This document shows, piece by piece, positions 45,525 through 54,715 of a stretch of DNA of 64,000 nucleotides. Each line of letters starts with the position of its first letter. Positions within the stretch are counted from its first letter, which is position 1. The translations under genes were made by a program, and so were the position numbers. The DNA is from Prevotellaceae bacterium (lineage in GTDB: Bacteria; Bacteroidota; Bacteroidia; Bacteroidales; Paludibacteraceae): positions 1-64,000 of the forward strand of contig JAISVR010000031.1 of NCBI GenBank assembly GCA_031271465.1, in the 5' to 3' direction. The notes beneath the pieces were generated by a model. It ran no database searches. It saw only the letters and a program-made list of their open reading frames with translations, and had not been told where the DNA came from.

Positions 45525-46493
45525 ATGAAAACTAAATTTTTTACTTTATGTATTACAATGCAACTGTTGTTGCAGGTGTCGGTGTCGGTTTTTGCTCAAA
45601 CGGCTGGAGATAATCTTTTGTTGGGTCTTCCTTCCGAAGATTGGGAATTATCTATTGATTTGAAGGATTTTACAATCGAAAAAAGCAACTTAGATGCCGA
45701 AGCCGGTTCCATATATTTGTTGGCAACAAAAAAGGATATAGGAATGACTGTTTCCGTTTTTATTGAAAAAGCGGCGCGGGAAGGAAATTATATTGATTGT
45801 CGTTCTTATTATTGGGAAAAAGCGGCGAAATCGCCATTACCCAAAGAAAATTTGAAATTATACGAAAAGGCGGAAATTGCCTTTGTGGAATATGATGTTG
45901 AAAGCTATCAAGGTAAAAAGATTAACTATCATAGTTTAAATGCTTACTTGTCGCACGAAGGTTATTGGATTGATGTACATATTTCAAAAACTCAATATCA
46001 GGTGAGCGATGTTGCACTATTCGATGCTATTGTAAATTCATTGAAATTCGAAAAAGTGGATATTTCAAAAGCATTCGTTACTGCTTCAATGGCATTCTAT
46101 GAGCAAAATTATCCCTATGCAATTGCCGGATATGAACGAATTTTGAAAACAGAAAAACAAAAAGTGAATATCGACTCCAAAATTTGGCGTGTTACGGTAG
46201 ATAATTTGGGTATGGCATATGGTATCACGGGCGATTTAAATAATGCTAAAAGGATATTTGAATACGGCATATCGCTCGACCCTGAGTATCCTCTTTTTTA
46301 CTACAACTTAGCTTGTGCGTATGCTGAAATGGGCAATTTGGAGAATATGTTGAAAAATTTGGAAGAATCTTTTAAAAGAAAAACTAATATGATTGAGGGT
46401 GAAAAATTTCCCGATCCCAGAACAGACAGTTCGTTCAAAAATTATTTAAAAGACAAGCAATTCGAGCAATTACTCAAAAAATACAATATGTAG
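45525..46493 (+). CDS. secreted protein with C-terminal tetratricopeptide repeats
   Basis: A 322-residue protein with a signal peptide to FAQ (residue 25). An N-terminal alpha/beta domain (about 35-185) has no family I recognise. Two or three TPR-like helical pairs follow at about 190-290 (VDNLGMAYGITGDLNNAKRI, FYYNLACAYAEMGNLENMLK). It is periplasmic or exported, and function is unknown. It lies 36 bases after the ORF6N gene on the same strand. Confidence 0.75.
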   Translation: MKTKFFTLCITMQLLLQVSVSVFAQTAGDNLLLGLPSEDWELSIDLKDFTIEKSNLDAEAGSIYLLATKKDIGMTVSVFIEKAAREGNYIDCRSYYWEKAAKSPLPKENLKLYEKAEIAFVEYDVESYQGKKINYHSLNAYLSHEGYWIDVHISKTQYQVSDVALFDAIVNSLKFEKVDISKAFVTASMAFYEQNYPYAIAGYERILKTEKQKVNIDSKIWRVTVDNLGMAYGITGDLNNAKRIFEYGISLDPEYPLFYYNLACAYAEMGNLENMLKNLEESFKRKTNMIEGEKFPDPRTDSSFKNYLKDKQFEQLLKKYNM

Positions 46494-46517
46494 TCACTAT
46501 TCCGCAATGATGGACAG

Positions 46518-46940
46518 TTAAAACGAAACGACCTTTTTACTCCTGTTTATAATTTGATACAAATCTGCCATGGAGGCAATGGTGCACATACCGATTTCTT
46601 CGGTACCACGCTGTTGAGCGCAAGTTGCGCAGGCTATTATCTGTCCGCCGTTGCTTACAAAGGCATCTTTTAGTGTTTCAAGGTCGTAGGCAGGGTCTTT
46701 GCTTTGAAATCCGTCGAGTCCTTTGGCAAGCAGGAAAAGCACTACCTGATCACCCTGTCCTTGTGCGTATGTAGCCAGCCGCATGGCATTCCACACGGTT
46801 TCCGCGTCGGGCGAAGTAATCACAATTCCGATGTCGGGCGACGATTTTTTATCAAACACGCTGTATTGCTCGCAACCTAACTGTTGCCCAAAAGCACATA
46901 TACTCGCAAAAAGGAACAGACTGATTAAAACTTTTTTCAT
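46518..46940 (-). CDS. exported DsrE-family protein
   Basis: A 140-residue protein with a signal peptide (KKVLISLFLFASICAFGQ) followed by a DsrE/DsrF-like fold (GIVITSPDAETVWNAMRLAT, FLLAKGLDGFQSK, GGQIIACATCAQQRG, SMADLYQIINRSKKVVSF). CATC carries the cysteines that in DsrE relatives take part in sulfur transfer or redox. A periplasmic location is inferred from the signal peptide. Confidence 0.85.
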   Translation of the reverse strand: MKKVLISLFLFASICAFGQQLGCEQYSVFDKKSSPDIGIVITSPDAETVWNAMRLATYAQGQGDQVVLFLLAKGLDGFQSKDPAYDLETLKDAFVSNGGQIIACATCAQQRGTEEIGMCTIASMADLYQIINRSKKVVSF

Positions 46941-46959
46941 AATAAACGATTTTAAATTT

Positions 46960-46994
46960 AAAGTAGAGCTGCAAACGCATTGCAGCTCTACTTT
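46960..46994 (-). terminator. terminator of the M28-like gene
   Basis: AAAGTAGAGCTGCA with its exact 14-base complement around a 7-base loop. It lies 34 bases after the stop of the gene ending at 47028. Confidence 0.75.
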
Positions 46995-47027
46995 ATATAC
47001 TTTTAAACTTTATGAATTTTACAAACT

Positions 47028-48362
47028 CTATTTAATTTTTTCCACCAAACGAATTATCAAATTCAGGTAGTTTTTAAATTTAGTAAACGGAGCAGTATCG
47101 GCAGTGTCGTTTAAATTGTGAAGTGCCGGACTTCCTCCGCCCAAGGAAAATATCGACCAACTTGGAATCCCTTTGTTGCTTAGTACATTGTATTCGCTTG
47201 GCGGAGCTCCCGGAGCCGATTTTATCGCGGGCAAAAGTTTATATTCTGTATTTATTTGGTTCATTTGCTTGAAAAGCTCGGGGTATTTCGTACCAGTTAC
47301 CACCATCAAGCCATCGCTGCCTTTGGCTGCAAAATCGAAGGTAAACGAGAAGCGGATATTTTCAAGTAACACGGGTGGTGCGGCAATAAAAGCGTTGGCT
47401 CCGGCATTACCCAACTCGTATCCGCCAAAAGCTACAAACAATACGCTGTATTTTGGTTTAATAAGCTGATAATGTTTTGCCAAAGCAAGCAACATGGCTA
47501 CTCCACTGGCTCCGTTGTTAGCTCCGGGATAATACACATTTTTACCCATCATGCCTACATGGTCATAATGGGCTGTAAACACGATAAACGAATCGGGTTT
47601 TTCCATTCCTTTTACCATTGCCATCACATTTTGTGTAGCGTGCATGGCTTGCAGTGTAGCATCGATTGTTACTTTTACCGTTTTCAAACTCGACAAGTCT
47701 GTTTCACCATACAAATATATGGTTGGACGAGGGTTTTGATGTGTTGCCGATGACCATACAGGCAAACGGCTGTTATCGTATACTATCACTCCTCGAAGCT
47801 GTATTTCCTGTTTGGTTTTCAGTTCGTCAATCAACTTGTCGATGCGTGCGCTTTGCTCTTTTGTTTCGCCTTCGCGCGAAGTATTATCCACAAGGATAAA
47901 TGTTTCTTTTGCATCGCGTATTTTGTCGCGCAATACCATTAGGTCCGACACTTGTTTGCGATTCACAATTACGGGTTTAAATACGCCCATAATTGCCGGT
48001 GATGCCGCATCGACAATATAATCGACTCCTGCGGTGAGCAATTCATTGTTGTTTAGCTGCACTTCCATGCGGTCGGGGAAAGTATTGACAGACACATTAA
48101 AACCGTGCAAATACGATGCTCCTACCGGTTCTACACCGATGCTTTTAAATTCGTTCGCAATATAATCGGCAGCCAGTTTGTCGCCACCCGAAGCGTAACC
48201 ACGCCCTTTCATGGAAGGAGCGGTTAATGCTTCTACTACTTCGACGGCACGGTCGACCTCTGCCGATTTTTCGGGCGCAAGGTTTTCCGAAGTTCCCGTT
48301 TGTGCTACTGCCAAACTTGTTAATCCGCCAAAAAACAGGGCGAAAAATAATTGCTTTTTCAT
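47028..48362 (-). CDS. M28-family peptidase-like protein, catalytic residues replaced
   Basis: A 444-residue exported protein with a signal peptide to VAQ (residue 21). It has an M28 aminopeptidase fold and an inserted PA-like region. The first zinc histidine (FTAHYDHVG), the aspartate (FSFTFDFAAKG) and the last histidine (ALHNLNDTADT) are present. The usual GADDNASG or GANDNASG is GANNGASG, which loses the bridging Asp. The usual FSGEELGLLGS is FGGYELGNAGA, which loses the catalytic Glu. It is therefore probably a non-catalytic binding protein. I start at the ATG at 48362, three codons inside a possible TTG start. Confidence 0.82.
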   Translation of the reverse strand: MKKQLFFALFFGGLTSLAVAQTGTSENLAPEKSAEVDRAVEVVEALTAPSMKGRGYASGGDKLAADYIANEFKSIGVEPVGASYLHGFNVSVNTFPDRMEVQLNNNELLTAGVDYIVDAASPAIMGVFKPVIVNRKQVSDLMVLRDKIRDAKETFILVDNTSREGETKEQSARIDKLIDELKTKQEIQLRGVIVYDNSRLPVWSSATHQNPRPTIYLYGETDLSSLKTVKVTIDATLQAMHATQNVMAMVKGMEKPDSFIVFTAHYDHVGMMGKNVYYPGANNGASGVAMLLALAKHYQLIKPKYSVLFVAFGGYELGNAGANAFIAAPPVLLENIRFSFTFDFAAKGSDGLMVVTGTKYPELFKQMNQINTEYKLLPAIKSAPGAPPSEYNVLSNKGIPSWSIFSLGGGSPALHNLNDTADTAPFTKFKNYLNLIIRLVEKIK

Positions 48363-48375
48363 AAGAATCAATTTT

Positions 48376-49236
48376 TTAATTATTTGTTTCTACTACTAAA
48401 TATTTCGATACTCCCCAAAATGCTTCCGGATTTTTAATGCGAATTACTTTGCTGGCATTGACGGTAGCTATTTCGTAGGATGTGAGCGGATGTTTGGTAA
48501 GCACTTTTGCTTTTTTGCTGAAAACGGGTATTTCTACCGTAGTTTTGGTATTGATTTTTACAAAATAACTTTGATTGAAATCGCCTTGCAACACTTTGGT
48601 TGGCGTAAAAATATTGCTTTTGCTTACAATACGCTGCGCTTTGAGTTCTTTTATTGTACCAAATACATAGTAGCCGGCATTGAGTTCTTCCGTGATTTGG
48701 CTAACCGTTTCGCGCATTTCGGTATTTTCCTGCATTGCTGTTCCATAAGCTTTGTCGAGTTCGAAGATTTGTATGTCTTTTTCATCGAGTTGCTTTTGCA
48801 TGCTGATTACCATGTTTGTTTTTTCTTCCAATTCTGCCGACAAACGACTTATTGTTTTCTCAAATTCGGCAGCTTGTTTGGCATTTTTGCTTGCTTGCGC
48901 CTGGTTAAGTCGATTAAGTTCGGCTATTTTTTCTTTGTTTTGAACAAGCATTTGCATAATGTTGCGCATATTTTCCTGTATACGCGTTGTAGCTTCCTTA
49001 TTGTTTTTCAACTCTTTATCCTGCTGAATTGCCGTGTGTTTTTCGGAAATAGATGCGAAGTTTGCGTTAATTTCGTTAATTACTTGCAAATAGTCGTTGA
49101 GGGCTTTTTCCTGAGTGGAATTCACTTGTGCCAACGAGTCGTTTGCTGACAGAAGGTTTTTGTACGCTTCCGAATTTTCGGGTTTACATGCAGCTAATAG
49201 TAAAATTGCTGCGACGATTGGAAATAATTTTTTCAT
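48376..49236 (-). CDS. coiled-coil lipoprotein
   Basis: A 286-residue lipoprotein (lipobox LLAAC, Cys at about residue 17). A long coiled coil covers about residues 25-185, with repeated heptads (TRIQENMRNIMQMLVQNKEK, FEKTISRLSAELEEKTNMVI). A C-terminal beta-rich domain ends in FWGVSKYLVVE. It resembles a group of Bacteroidota envelope proteins of unknown role. A second in-frame ATG lies two codons upstream. It precedes the M28-like gene by 13 bases and is probably transcribed with it. Confidence 0.78.
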   Translation of the reverse strand: MKKLFPIVAAILLLAACKPENSEAYKNLLSANDSLAQVNSTQEKALNDYLQVINEINANFASISEKHTAIQQDKELKNNKEATTRIQENMRNIMQMLVQNKEKIAELNRLNQAQASKNAKQAAEFEKTISRLSAELEEKTNMVISMQKQLDEKDIQIFELDKAYGTAMQENTEMRETVSQITEELNAGYYVFGTIKELKAQRIVSKSNIFTPTKVLQGDFNQSYFVKINTKTTVEIPVFSKKAKVLTKHPLTSYEIATVNASKVIRIKNPEAFWGVSKYLVVETNN

Positions 49237-49286
49237 ATTCATTAAATTTTAAGGTTTATATTAAAAAAATCCTCACAAAAATAAAG

Positions 49287-49967
49287 TTAGTTTTCCATAC
49301 CTGCAAGTATGACTACAATTTCGCCCTTTGGTTTTTTCTCCGAAAAATGAGTTATCAACTCTGTAAGGCTTCCGCGACGCGTTTCTTCAAACATTTTCGA
49401 TATTTCGCGCGATACTGACGCTCGGCGTTCTGCGCCAAAATATTCGACAAACTGTGTGAGCGTTTTCACTAAACGGTGGGGCGATTCGTAAAAAATCATG
49501 GTTCGCGTTTCGGAAGACAGTTCGGTTAAACGGGTGTGCCGACCTTTTTTTACGGGTAAAAACCCTTCGAAACAAAAGCGGTCGTTGGGCAAACCGGAAT
49601 CGACCAACGCGGGTACAAAAGCTGTTGCTCCGGGCAGGCACTCTACCTCTATCCCACCCTCTACACAAGCGCGGACGAGTAAAAAACCCGGGTCGGAAAT
49701 AGCCGGCGTACCGGCATCGGAAATCAAGGCTACTGTTTGTCCCCCAAGGATTCGACCGACAACGCCCTGCACCGTTTGATGTTCGTTGAATTTATGGTGC
49801 GAGTGCATAGGCGTTTGTATGCCGAAATGTTTGAGTAAAACGCCGCTCGTGCGTGTATCTTCTGCCAATATAAAGTCGGCATCGCGCAACACTTTCACGG
49901 CTCGGAAAGTCATATCATCTAAATTGCCCACAGGGGTAGGTACTACAAAGAGTTTGCTCATTTCCAT
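49287..49967 (-). CDS. rsmI: 16S rRNA (cytidine1402-2'-O)-methyltransferase
   Basis: A 226-residue tetrapyrrole-methylase-fold enzyme that methylates the ribose of C1402 in 16S rRNA using S-adenosylmethionine. It shows VPTPVGNLDDMTFRAVKVL at the N-terminus, LAEDTRTSGVLLKHFGI near residue 34, ALISDAGTPAISDPGF near 79 and FYESPHRLVKTL near 154. The length fits the short Bacteroidota form. A strong promoter lies just upstream. Confidence 0.94.
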   Translation of the reverse strand: MEMSKLFVVPTPVGNLDDMTFRAVKVLRDADFILAEDTRTSGVLLKHFGIQTPMHSHHKFNEHQTVQGVVGRILGGQTVALISDAGTPAISDPGFLLVRACVEGGIEVECLPGATAFVPALVDSGLPNDRFCFEGFLPVKKGRHTRLTELSSETRTMIFYESPHRLVKTLTQFVEYFGAERRASVSREISKMFEETRRGSLTELITHFSEKKPKGEIVVILAGMEN

Positions 49968-49982
49968 ATTCTTTTCGACCTA

Positions 49983-50012
49983 CAAAGATAATTTTTTTCT
50001 TTTTCAATACAA
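49983..50012 (-). promoter_or_regulatory. promoter of rsmI
   Basis: On the minus strand: TTG, 19 bases, then TATCTTTG, 15 bases before the ATG at 49967. Confidence 0.6.
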
Positions 50013-50105
50013 ATTTACGATAGAGGTTGAGCAAACCTTAGTTAAACCATATACGGGTTACCCGAAAAAGCAAACCGATAGCGCAATTACTGCGCTATCA
50101 AAAAC

Positions 50106-50711
50106 TCAAGCTTTATAACTATCATACAAATTGTACAACATATCCCGCACTTGCTCACGACTCGCATCTTTGCCTATCGACAAATCGACAGAAATACCGT
50201 AAAAGGTATAGAAGAATAATTCTGCTGCGCTGCGTGAATCAGTTTTCGGTGATATTTCCCTCGTACTCTTAGCGTTTTCAATAACTCCTTGCCACAAGGC
50301 AATTTCCTGTTTGTTGTGCAAAAGAATGGTTTCTTCGCAATCCTTTTCTCTAAAACAACATTCCAGCAGAAAAGAGAAATATCTGTTAGTCTTTTCTTCT
50401 GTGCTGTCGCCCAAGAGCTTGTGCAAAAAATCCGAAAGTTCTTCCACCTTATCCACATATCGCTCGATAAAATTCTTGAGCGACAAGTTGCGATAGGGTC
50501 TGAATTTCTCTTCCGGCGTTTGTGCATGAAGAAAATATTTTTCCAATACGGCGTAATACAGGTCTTCTTTGTCGAAAAAATGCCTGAATAAGCCTGAATT
50601 ATTACTCAATCCGGCGGCTTTTGCAATCTCTTCCGTAACTGCTCCTTTGTACCCGCAAAGCATAAATTCCTTGGTTGCTTTGTCTACGATTTTTTCTTTT
50701 GATGTTTTCAT
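50106..50711 (-). CDS. TetR-family transcriptional regulator
   Basis: A 201-residue protein with an N-terminal helix-turn-helix (KIVDKATKEFMLCGYKGAVT, then IAKAAGLSNNSGLFRHFFDKEDLYYAVLEKYF) and a diverse helical ligand-binding C-terminus. The usual turn residues G-LYxHF appear as GLFRHF. No efflux or other typical target gene is adjacent, so the regulated genes are unknown. Confidence 0.88.
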   Translation of the reverse strand: MKTSKEKIVDKATKEFMLCGYKGAVTEEIAKAAGLSNNSGLFRHFFDKEDLYYAVLEKYFLHAQTPEEKFRPYRNLSLKNFIERYVDKVEELSDFLHKLLGDSTEEKTNRYFSFLLECCFREKDCEETILLHNKQEIALWQGVIENAKSTREISPKTDSRSAAELFFYTFYGISVDLSIGKDASREQVRDMLYNLYDSYKA

Positions 50712-51143
50712 TTCTTTAAATTTACTTGATTAATTGTATTATATTATTTAATATTTTATCTATAACCCTTCCCTTTCGGAGTTCACCCCCTTATTTTAAT
50801 GGGTGAAGTTTATTACCCTGTTCTACAAAAATAGCGTGGAAACAACATGCTTGAAATCCCAGGCTACCACACCTCCTCCTCCAACAAGTCGTCCCACGCC
50901 GCTATACACGGCGTTTCACCAACTTATTCTTGAGGAGAACCCCTTTTAAAAGGGGCTTGATGGTAGATTGGGATTTCAAGAATAGCAGTAATTCGCTATT
51001 TTTATATGTTAATTTTAATGCCCCGCAGGCTCAATTTTTTTAATTTATTTCATCGAAATTTTTATTCGGTTGCAAAAATACAGTATTATTTTAAAAACCG
51101 ATAAAATTTGTTTTCTTTCTTTATGGAAAAAATCATTAGTTTT
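50712..51143. other. gene-free region with nested inverted repeats; candidate structured RNA or MITE
   Basis: No gene is seen. AAAAATAGCG at 50827-50836 pairs with CGCTATTTTT at 50994-51003. CTTGAAATCCCA at 50850-50861 pairs with TGGGATTTCAAG at 50969-50980. CTACCA at 50864-50869 pairs with TGGTAG at 50961-50966. Inside lie the hairpins CGCCG/CGGCG (near 50912-50928) and CCCCTTTTAAAAGGGG (near 50940-50955), giving a branched structure about 177 bases long. A separate hairpin TTCACCC/GGGTGAA lies at about 50781-50806. Confidence 0.6.
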
Positions 51144-51265
51144 CGGAATTATTCCTTTGAACTGTACTCGTCATCGCAAGGTACGAAGCAATCTTGGAGT
51201 TTCGTATTAGATTGCTTCGTCGTTCCTCCTCGCAATGACGGGCACGCCTTAAAGGGATAGTTCCG
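51144..51265. repeat. dispersed palindromic element, copy E
   Basis: Ends CGGAATTATTCCTTTGAAC and AAAGGGATAGTTCCG. Inner arms are GTCATCGCAAGGTACGAAGC and GATTGCTTCGTCGTTCCTCC. Its last base directly abuts the clpB stop codon. Confidence 0.9.
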
Positions 51266-53854
51266 TTAGTTTTTAAATGTAAGCTTCTCTCCTACTACAT
51301 CTACTACAATTGGCTTGTCTTTATTTACCGTTTCGGCAATTAATTGCTTGGACAATTCGTTAAGAACGGTTCGTTGAATAACTCGCTTAACAGGTCGTGC
51401 GCCGAATTGAGGATCGAAACCTTGTTCGGCAATCATGGCTAAAGCGGTATCGGTAACTTGTAGTGTTACTCCGTTTTCGGCAAGCATCTTTTCAATGCCT
51501 TTTAATTGAAGATTCACAATCTGTTTAATTTCTTCGTTATTAAGCGGTGTAAACATTATCAGCTCATCGATACGATTTAAAAATTCGGGACGAAGACTTT
51601 GCTTTAATAATTCAAATACTTGTTCACGCGTATTTTCAATCACTTCTTCACGATTCTTCTCTGTTAATTTCGAGAAATTTTCGCGTATCAGGTTTGATCC
51701 TAAATTGGAAGTCATGATAATAATCGTGTTCTTGAAATTGACCATACGACCTTTGTTATCGGTCAATCGTCCATCATCTAACACTTGCAATAATATATTG
51801 AAAACATCTGGATGCGCTTTCTCAATTTCGTCGAAAAGTACAACGGAGTATGGTTTTTGACGCACGGCTTGCGTAAGTTGTCCGCCTTCGTCGTAACCTA
51901 CATATCCCGGAGGAGCACCGATGAGGCGCGATACACTAAATTTTTCCTGATACTCGGACATATCAATACGAGTCATCATATTTTCGTCATCAAACAAAAA
52001 TTCAGCTAAGGCTTTTGCTAACTCGGTTTTACCAACACCGGTTGTGCCTAAAAATATAAACGATCCGATAGGTCGTTTCGGGTCTTGCAGTCCGGCACGA
52101 GAGCGGCGAATGGCGTCCGAAATTGCCGAAATGGCTTCGTCCTGCCCAACTACTCGCCGGTGCAATTCGTCTTCGAGATTAAGCAGTTTATCTTTTTCGC
52201 TTTGCACCATTTTACTTACCGGAATGCCTGTCCACCGCGAAACAATATCGGCTATGTCTTCACTATCGACTTCTTCTTTAATCATCGGGCTTTCGGCTTG
52301 CAGGGCATGTAATTCTTTTTCCAGTTCGTCTATTTTTTCTTGCGCTTCTTTTATCTTCCCGTAACGAATTTCGGCTACTTTGCCATAATCGCCTTCGCGT
52401 TCGGCACGGTCGGCTTCAAATTTATAATTTTCAATATCAATTTTTAACTGTTGTATATTGTTTATGACTGTTTTTTCGGCAGTCCATTTGCTGTGCATGT
52501 CTTTAGCAGACTCTTGCAAATCGGCTATTTCTTTGTTTAATTCTTCTAATTTTTTGCTGTCATTTTCCCGCTTAATTGCTTCGCGCTCTATTTGCAACTG
52601 CTTGATATTTCGGTCCACTTTATCCAGTTCTTCAGGTAAACTGTCTATTTGCATACGCAGGTGAGCTGCAGCTTCGTCCATCAGGTCAATGGCTTTGTCG
52701 GGCAAAAAACGATCGGTAATATACCGGCTCGAAAGTTCGACAGCTGCAATAATAGCATCGTCTTTAATGCGTACTTTGTGGTGGTTTTCGTATCGTTCTT
52801 TTAATCCTCGAAGAATGGATATGGAGCTTGCTTCGTCCGGTTCGTTTACCATTACTTGTTGGAAACGGCGTTCGAGCGCTGTGTCTTTTTCGAAATATTT
52901 CTGGTATTCGTCCAAAGTAGTGGCACCGATAGCACGCAATTCGCCACGAGCTAAAGCGGGTTTCAAAATATTGGCAGCATCCATGGCGCCATCGCTCTTG
53001 CCTGCACCTACAAGGGTGTGAATTTCATCAATAAAAAGAATAATTTCTCCTTCGGATTTGATTACTTCATTTACAACAGACTTTAAGCGTTCTTCGAACT
53101 CGCCTTTGTATTTTGCTCCGGCAATCAACGCTCCCATATCGAGCGAAAAAAGTTGTTTGCTTTGCAGATTTTCAGGTACATCGCCACGAACAATACGATG
53201 TGCTAGACCTTCGGCAATAGCAGTTTTTCCTGTACCGGGTTCTCCTATTAAAATCGGATTGTTTTTGGTACGGCGGCTAAGTATTTGCAACACACGGCGT
53301 ATTTCTTCATCACGCCCAATGACAGGGTCTAACTTACCACTGCGTGCTTTTTCATTCAGGTTAATAGCATACTTACTCAAAGCTTGATAAGTGTCTTCCG
53401 AGCTTTGAGAACTCACTTTTTCGCCTTTACGAAGTTCGTCAATCGCAGCTCGAAGGGCTTTTTCGGTAGCTCCGGCATCTTTCAGCAATTTGGATGCAGG
53501 GCTATTTTCAAGCAACAAAGCTAATAATATCATTTCTAAGGAAACGAACTGGTCGCCTTCTTTGGTAGATAAGTCATTCGCTTTTTGTAAAACACTGTTT
53601 GCTTCGCGCGAAAGGTAGGGTTCACCGCCTTGCACTTTAGGATAATCTTTTATTGTTTTATCTAAGGCATTATTGACGGCTGTTTGGTTTATTTCTGCCT
53701 TTTGAAATAAAAACGGTACAACATTTTCGCCTACTTCCATTACTCCTTTAAGCAAATGAGCAGCTTCCATTTGTTGCTGTCCGGCAGCTTGTACTAAGTC
53801 GATAGCTTTTTGTACAGCTTCTTGCGATTTGATTGTAAAATTATTCAAGTTCAT
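51266..53854 (-). CDS. clpB: ATP-dependent disaggregase ClpB
   Basis: An 862-residue AAA+ chaperone that works with DnaK to pull proteins out of aggregates. It has an N-terminal Clp repeat domain (residues 1-145), AAA1 with Walker [14 protein letters not shown] near 205, and the middle coiled coil near 405-520 ([20 protein letters not shown]). AAA2 has Walker [16 protein letters not shown] near 603 and a C-terminal D2-small domain. The M-domain separates it from ClpC/ClpA. It is complete and of normal length. Confidence 0.96.
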   Translation of the reverse strand: MNLNNFTIKSQEAVQKAIDLVQAAGQQQMEAAHLLKGVMEVGENVVPFLFQKAEINQTAVNNALDKTIKDYPKVQGGEPYLSREANSVLQKANDLSTKEGDQFVSLEMILLALLLENSPASKLLKDAGATEKALRAAIDELRKGEKVSSQSSEDTYQALSKYAINLNEKARSGKLDPVIGRDEEIRRVLQILSRRTKNNPILIGEPGTGKTAIAEGLAHRIVRGDVPENLQSKQLFSLDMGALIAGAKYKGEFEERLKSVVNEVIKSEGEIILFIDEIHTLVGAGKSDGAMDAANILKPALARGELRAIGATTLDEYQKYFEKDTALERRFQQVMVNEPDEASSISILRGLKERYENHHKVRIKDDAIIAAVELSSRYITDRFLPDKAIDLMDEAAAHLRMQIDSLPEELDKVDRNIKQLQIEREAIKRENDSKKLEELNKEIADLQESAKDMHSKWTAEKTVINNIQQLKIDIENYKFEADRAEREGDYGKVAEIRYGKIKEAQEKIDELEKELHALQAESPMIKEEVDSEDIADIVSRWTGIPVSKMVQSEKDKLLNLEDELHRRVVGQDEAISAISDAIRRSRAGLQDPKRPIGSFIFLGTTGVGKTELAKALAEFLFDDENMMTRIDMSEYQEKFSVSRLIGAPPGYVGYDEGGQLTQAVRQKPYSVVLFDEIEKAHPDVFNILLQVLDDGRLTDNKGRMVNFKNTIIIMTSNLGSNLIRENFSKLTEKNREEVIENTREQVFELLKQSLRPEFLNRIDELIMFTPLNNEEIKQIVNLQLKGIEKMLAENGVTLQVTDTALAMIAEQGFDPQFGARPVKRVIQRTVLNELSKQLIAETVNKDKPIVVDVVGEKLTFKN

Positions 53855-54001
53855 ATTGTTAATTTATTTGAGTTAAAAATAAACGGGTGTTTCTTTGCAA
53901 AATAATTGCCAAAATAGAAATTCCGACATTCCGACAGTGCTATTTATAAAGAATATGTCGTTTTGACGGTTTTGTGAATCTTATTTTTAAAAAAATGTCT
54001 G

Positions 54002-54009
54002 TACCTTTG
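54002..54009 (+). promoter_or_regulatory. -7 promoter box for the DUF4924 gene
   Basis: TACCTTTG lies 38 bases before the ATG at 54048. Confidence 0.45.
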
Positions 54010-54047
54010 CGCGTTCCGAATTTTCATTTGCAAAAATAATTAAAAAA

Positions 54048-54593
54048 ATGTATATCGCTTCACATAAAAAGAAAGAAAATATTGCCGAATACCTGCTGTA
54101 TATGTGGCAAATAGAAGATTTGATTCGCGCCAATAATCTTGATATGGAACGAATTAAAGAAAATATCATTGATAAATTTCAACTCGATGCCGAACGAGAA
54201 AAAGAACTCACCGAATGGTACGAAAGTTTGGTAGAAATGATGCGTCGGGAAGATGTAACGCAGCAGGGACATTTGCAAATAAATCGCAATGTGATTATCG
54301 ATCTCAACGACTTGCACCGTGCGCTGCTTTTTACGCAAAAATACCCCGATTATTCCGCAGCATATTACAAAGCTTTGCCCTTTATCACCGAGTTGAAAAC
54401 CAAGCAAAACGAGCAGGATATCAGCGAAATAGAACTCGCGCTGAATTTCATGTACGGCATTTTGCTGCTCAAACTTCAACAAAAGGAAATTTCGGAAGGC
54501 ACACAAAAAGCGTTAACCGTAATTTCTGCATTTTTGGCAAATTTGTCGGCAAAATATGCGTTGTACAAAAACAATGAGTTGGAATTTGATTGA
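54048..54593 (+). CDS. DUF4924 family protein
   Basis: A 181-residue cytoplasmic, largely helical protein matching the Bacteroidota-specific DUF4924 pattern ([59 protein letters not shown]). Function is not known. It is divergent from clpB and precedes the dTDP-rhamnose genes, from which it is separated by a 122-base region containing an inverted repeat. Confidence 0.85.
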   Translation: MYIASHKKKENIAEYLLYMWQIEDLIRANNLDMERIKENIIDKFQLDAEREKELTEWYESLVEMMRREDVTQQGHLQINRNVIIDLNDLHRALLFTQKYPDYSAAYYKALPFITELKTKQNEQDISEIELALNFMYGILLLKLQQKEISEGTQKALTVISAFLANLSAKYALYKNNELEFD

Positions 54594-54611
54594 AAATTTT
54601 ATCTTTGCGGA

Positions 54612-54705
54612 GGAAAAATAAACAAGATATAAGTAAACGAGTAAACAAGAAAATATACCTCGTTGAACTTTTTCTCGTTTATTTACTACTTGTTTACTTA
54701 ATAGA
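54612..54705. repeat. inverted repeat of GTAAACAAG/GTAAACGAG units before rfbA
   Basis: AAGTAAACGAGTAAACAAG on the left faces CTCGTTTATTTACTACTTG and TTTACTT on the right, around a short centre. It resembles the arms that bound the S23-like gene in architecture but carries no gene. It may attenuate transcription into rfbA. Confidence 0.55.
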
Positions 54706-54715
54706 CTCAAAAATC

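Noticed and set aside
54590..54715. 42-codon N-terminal extension of RfbA
   Set aside because: It translates an inverted repeat and begins at TTG; the conserved N-terminus starts at 54716.
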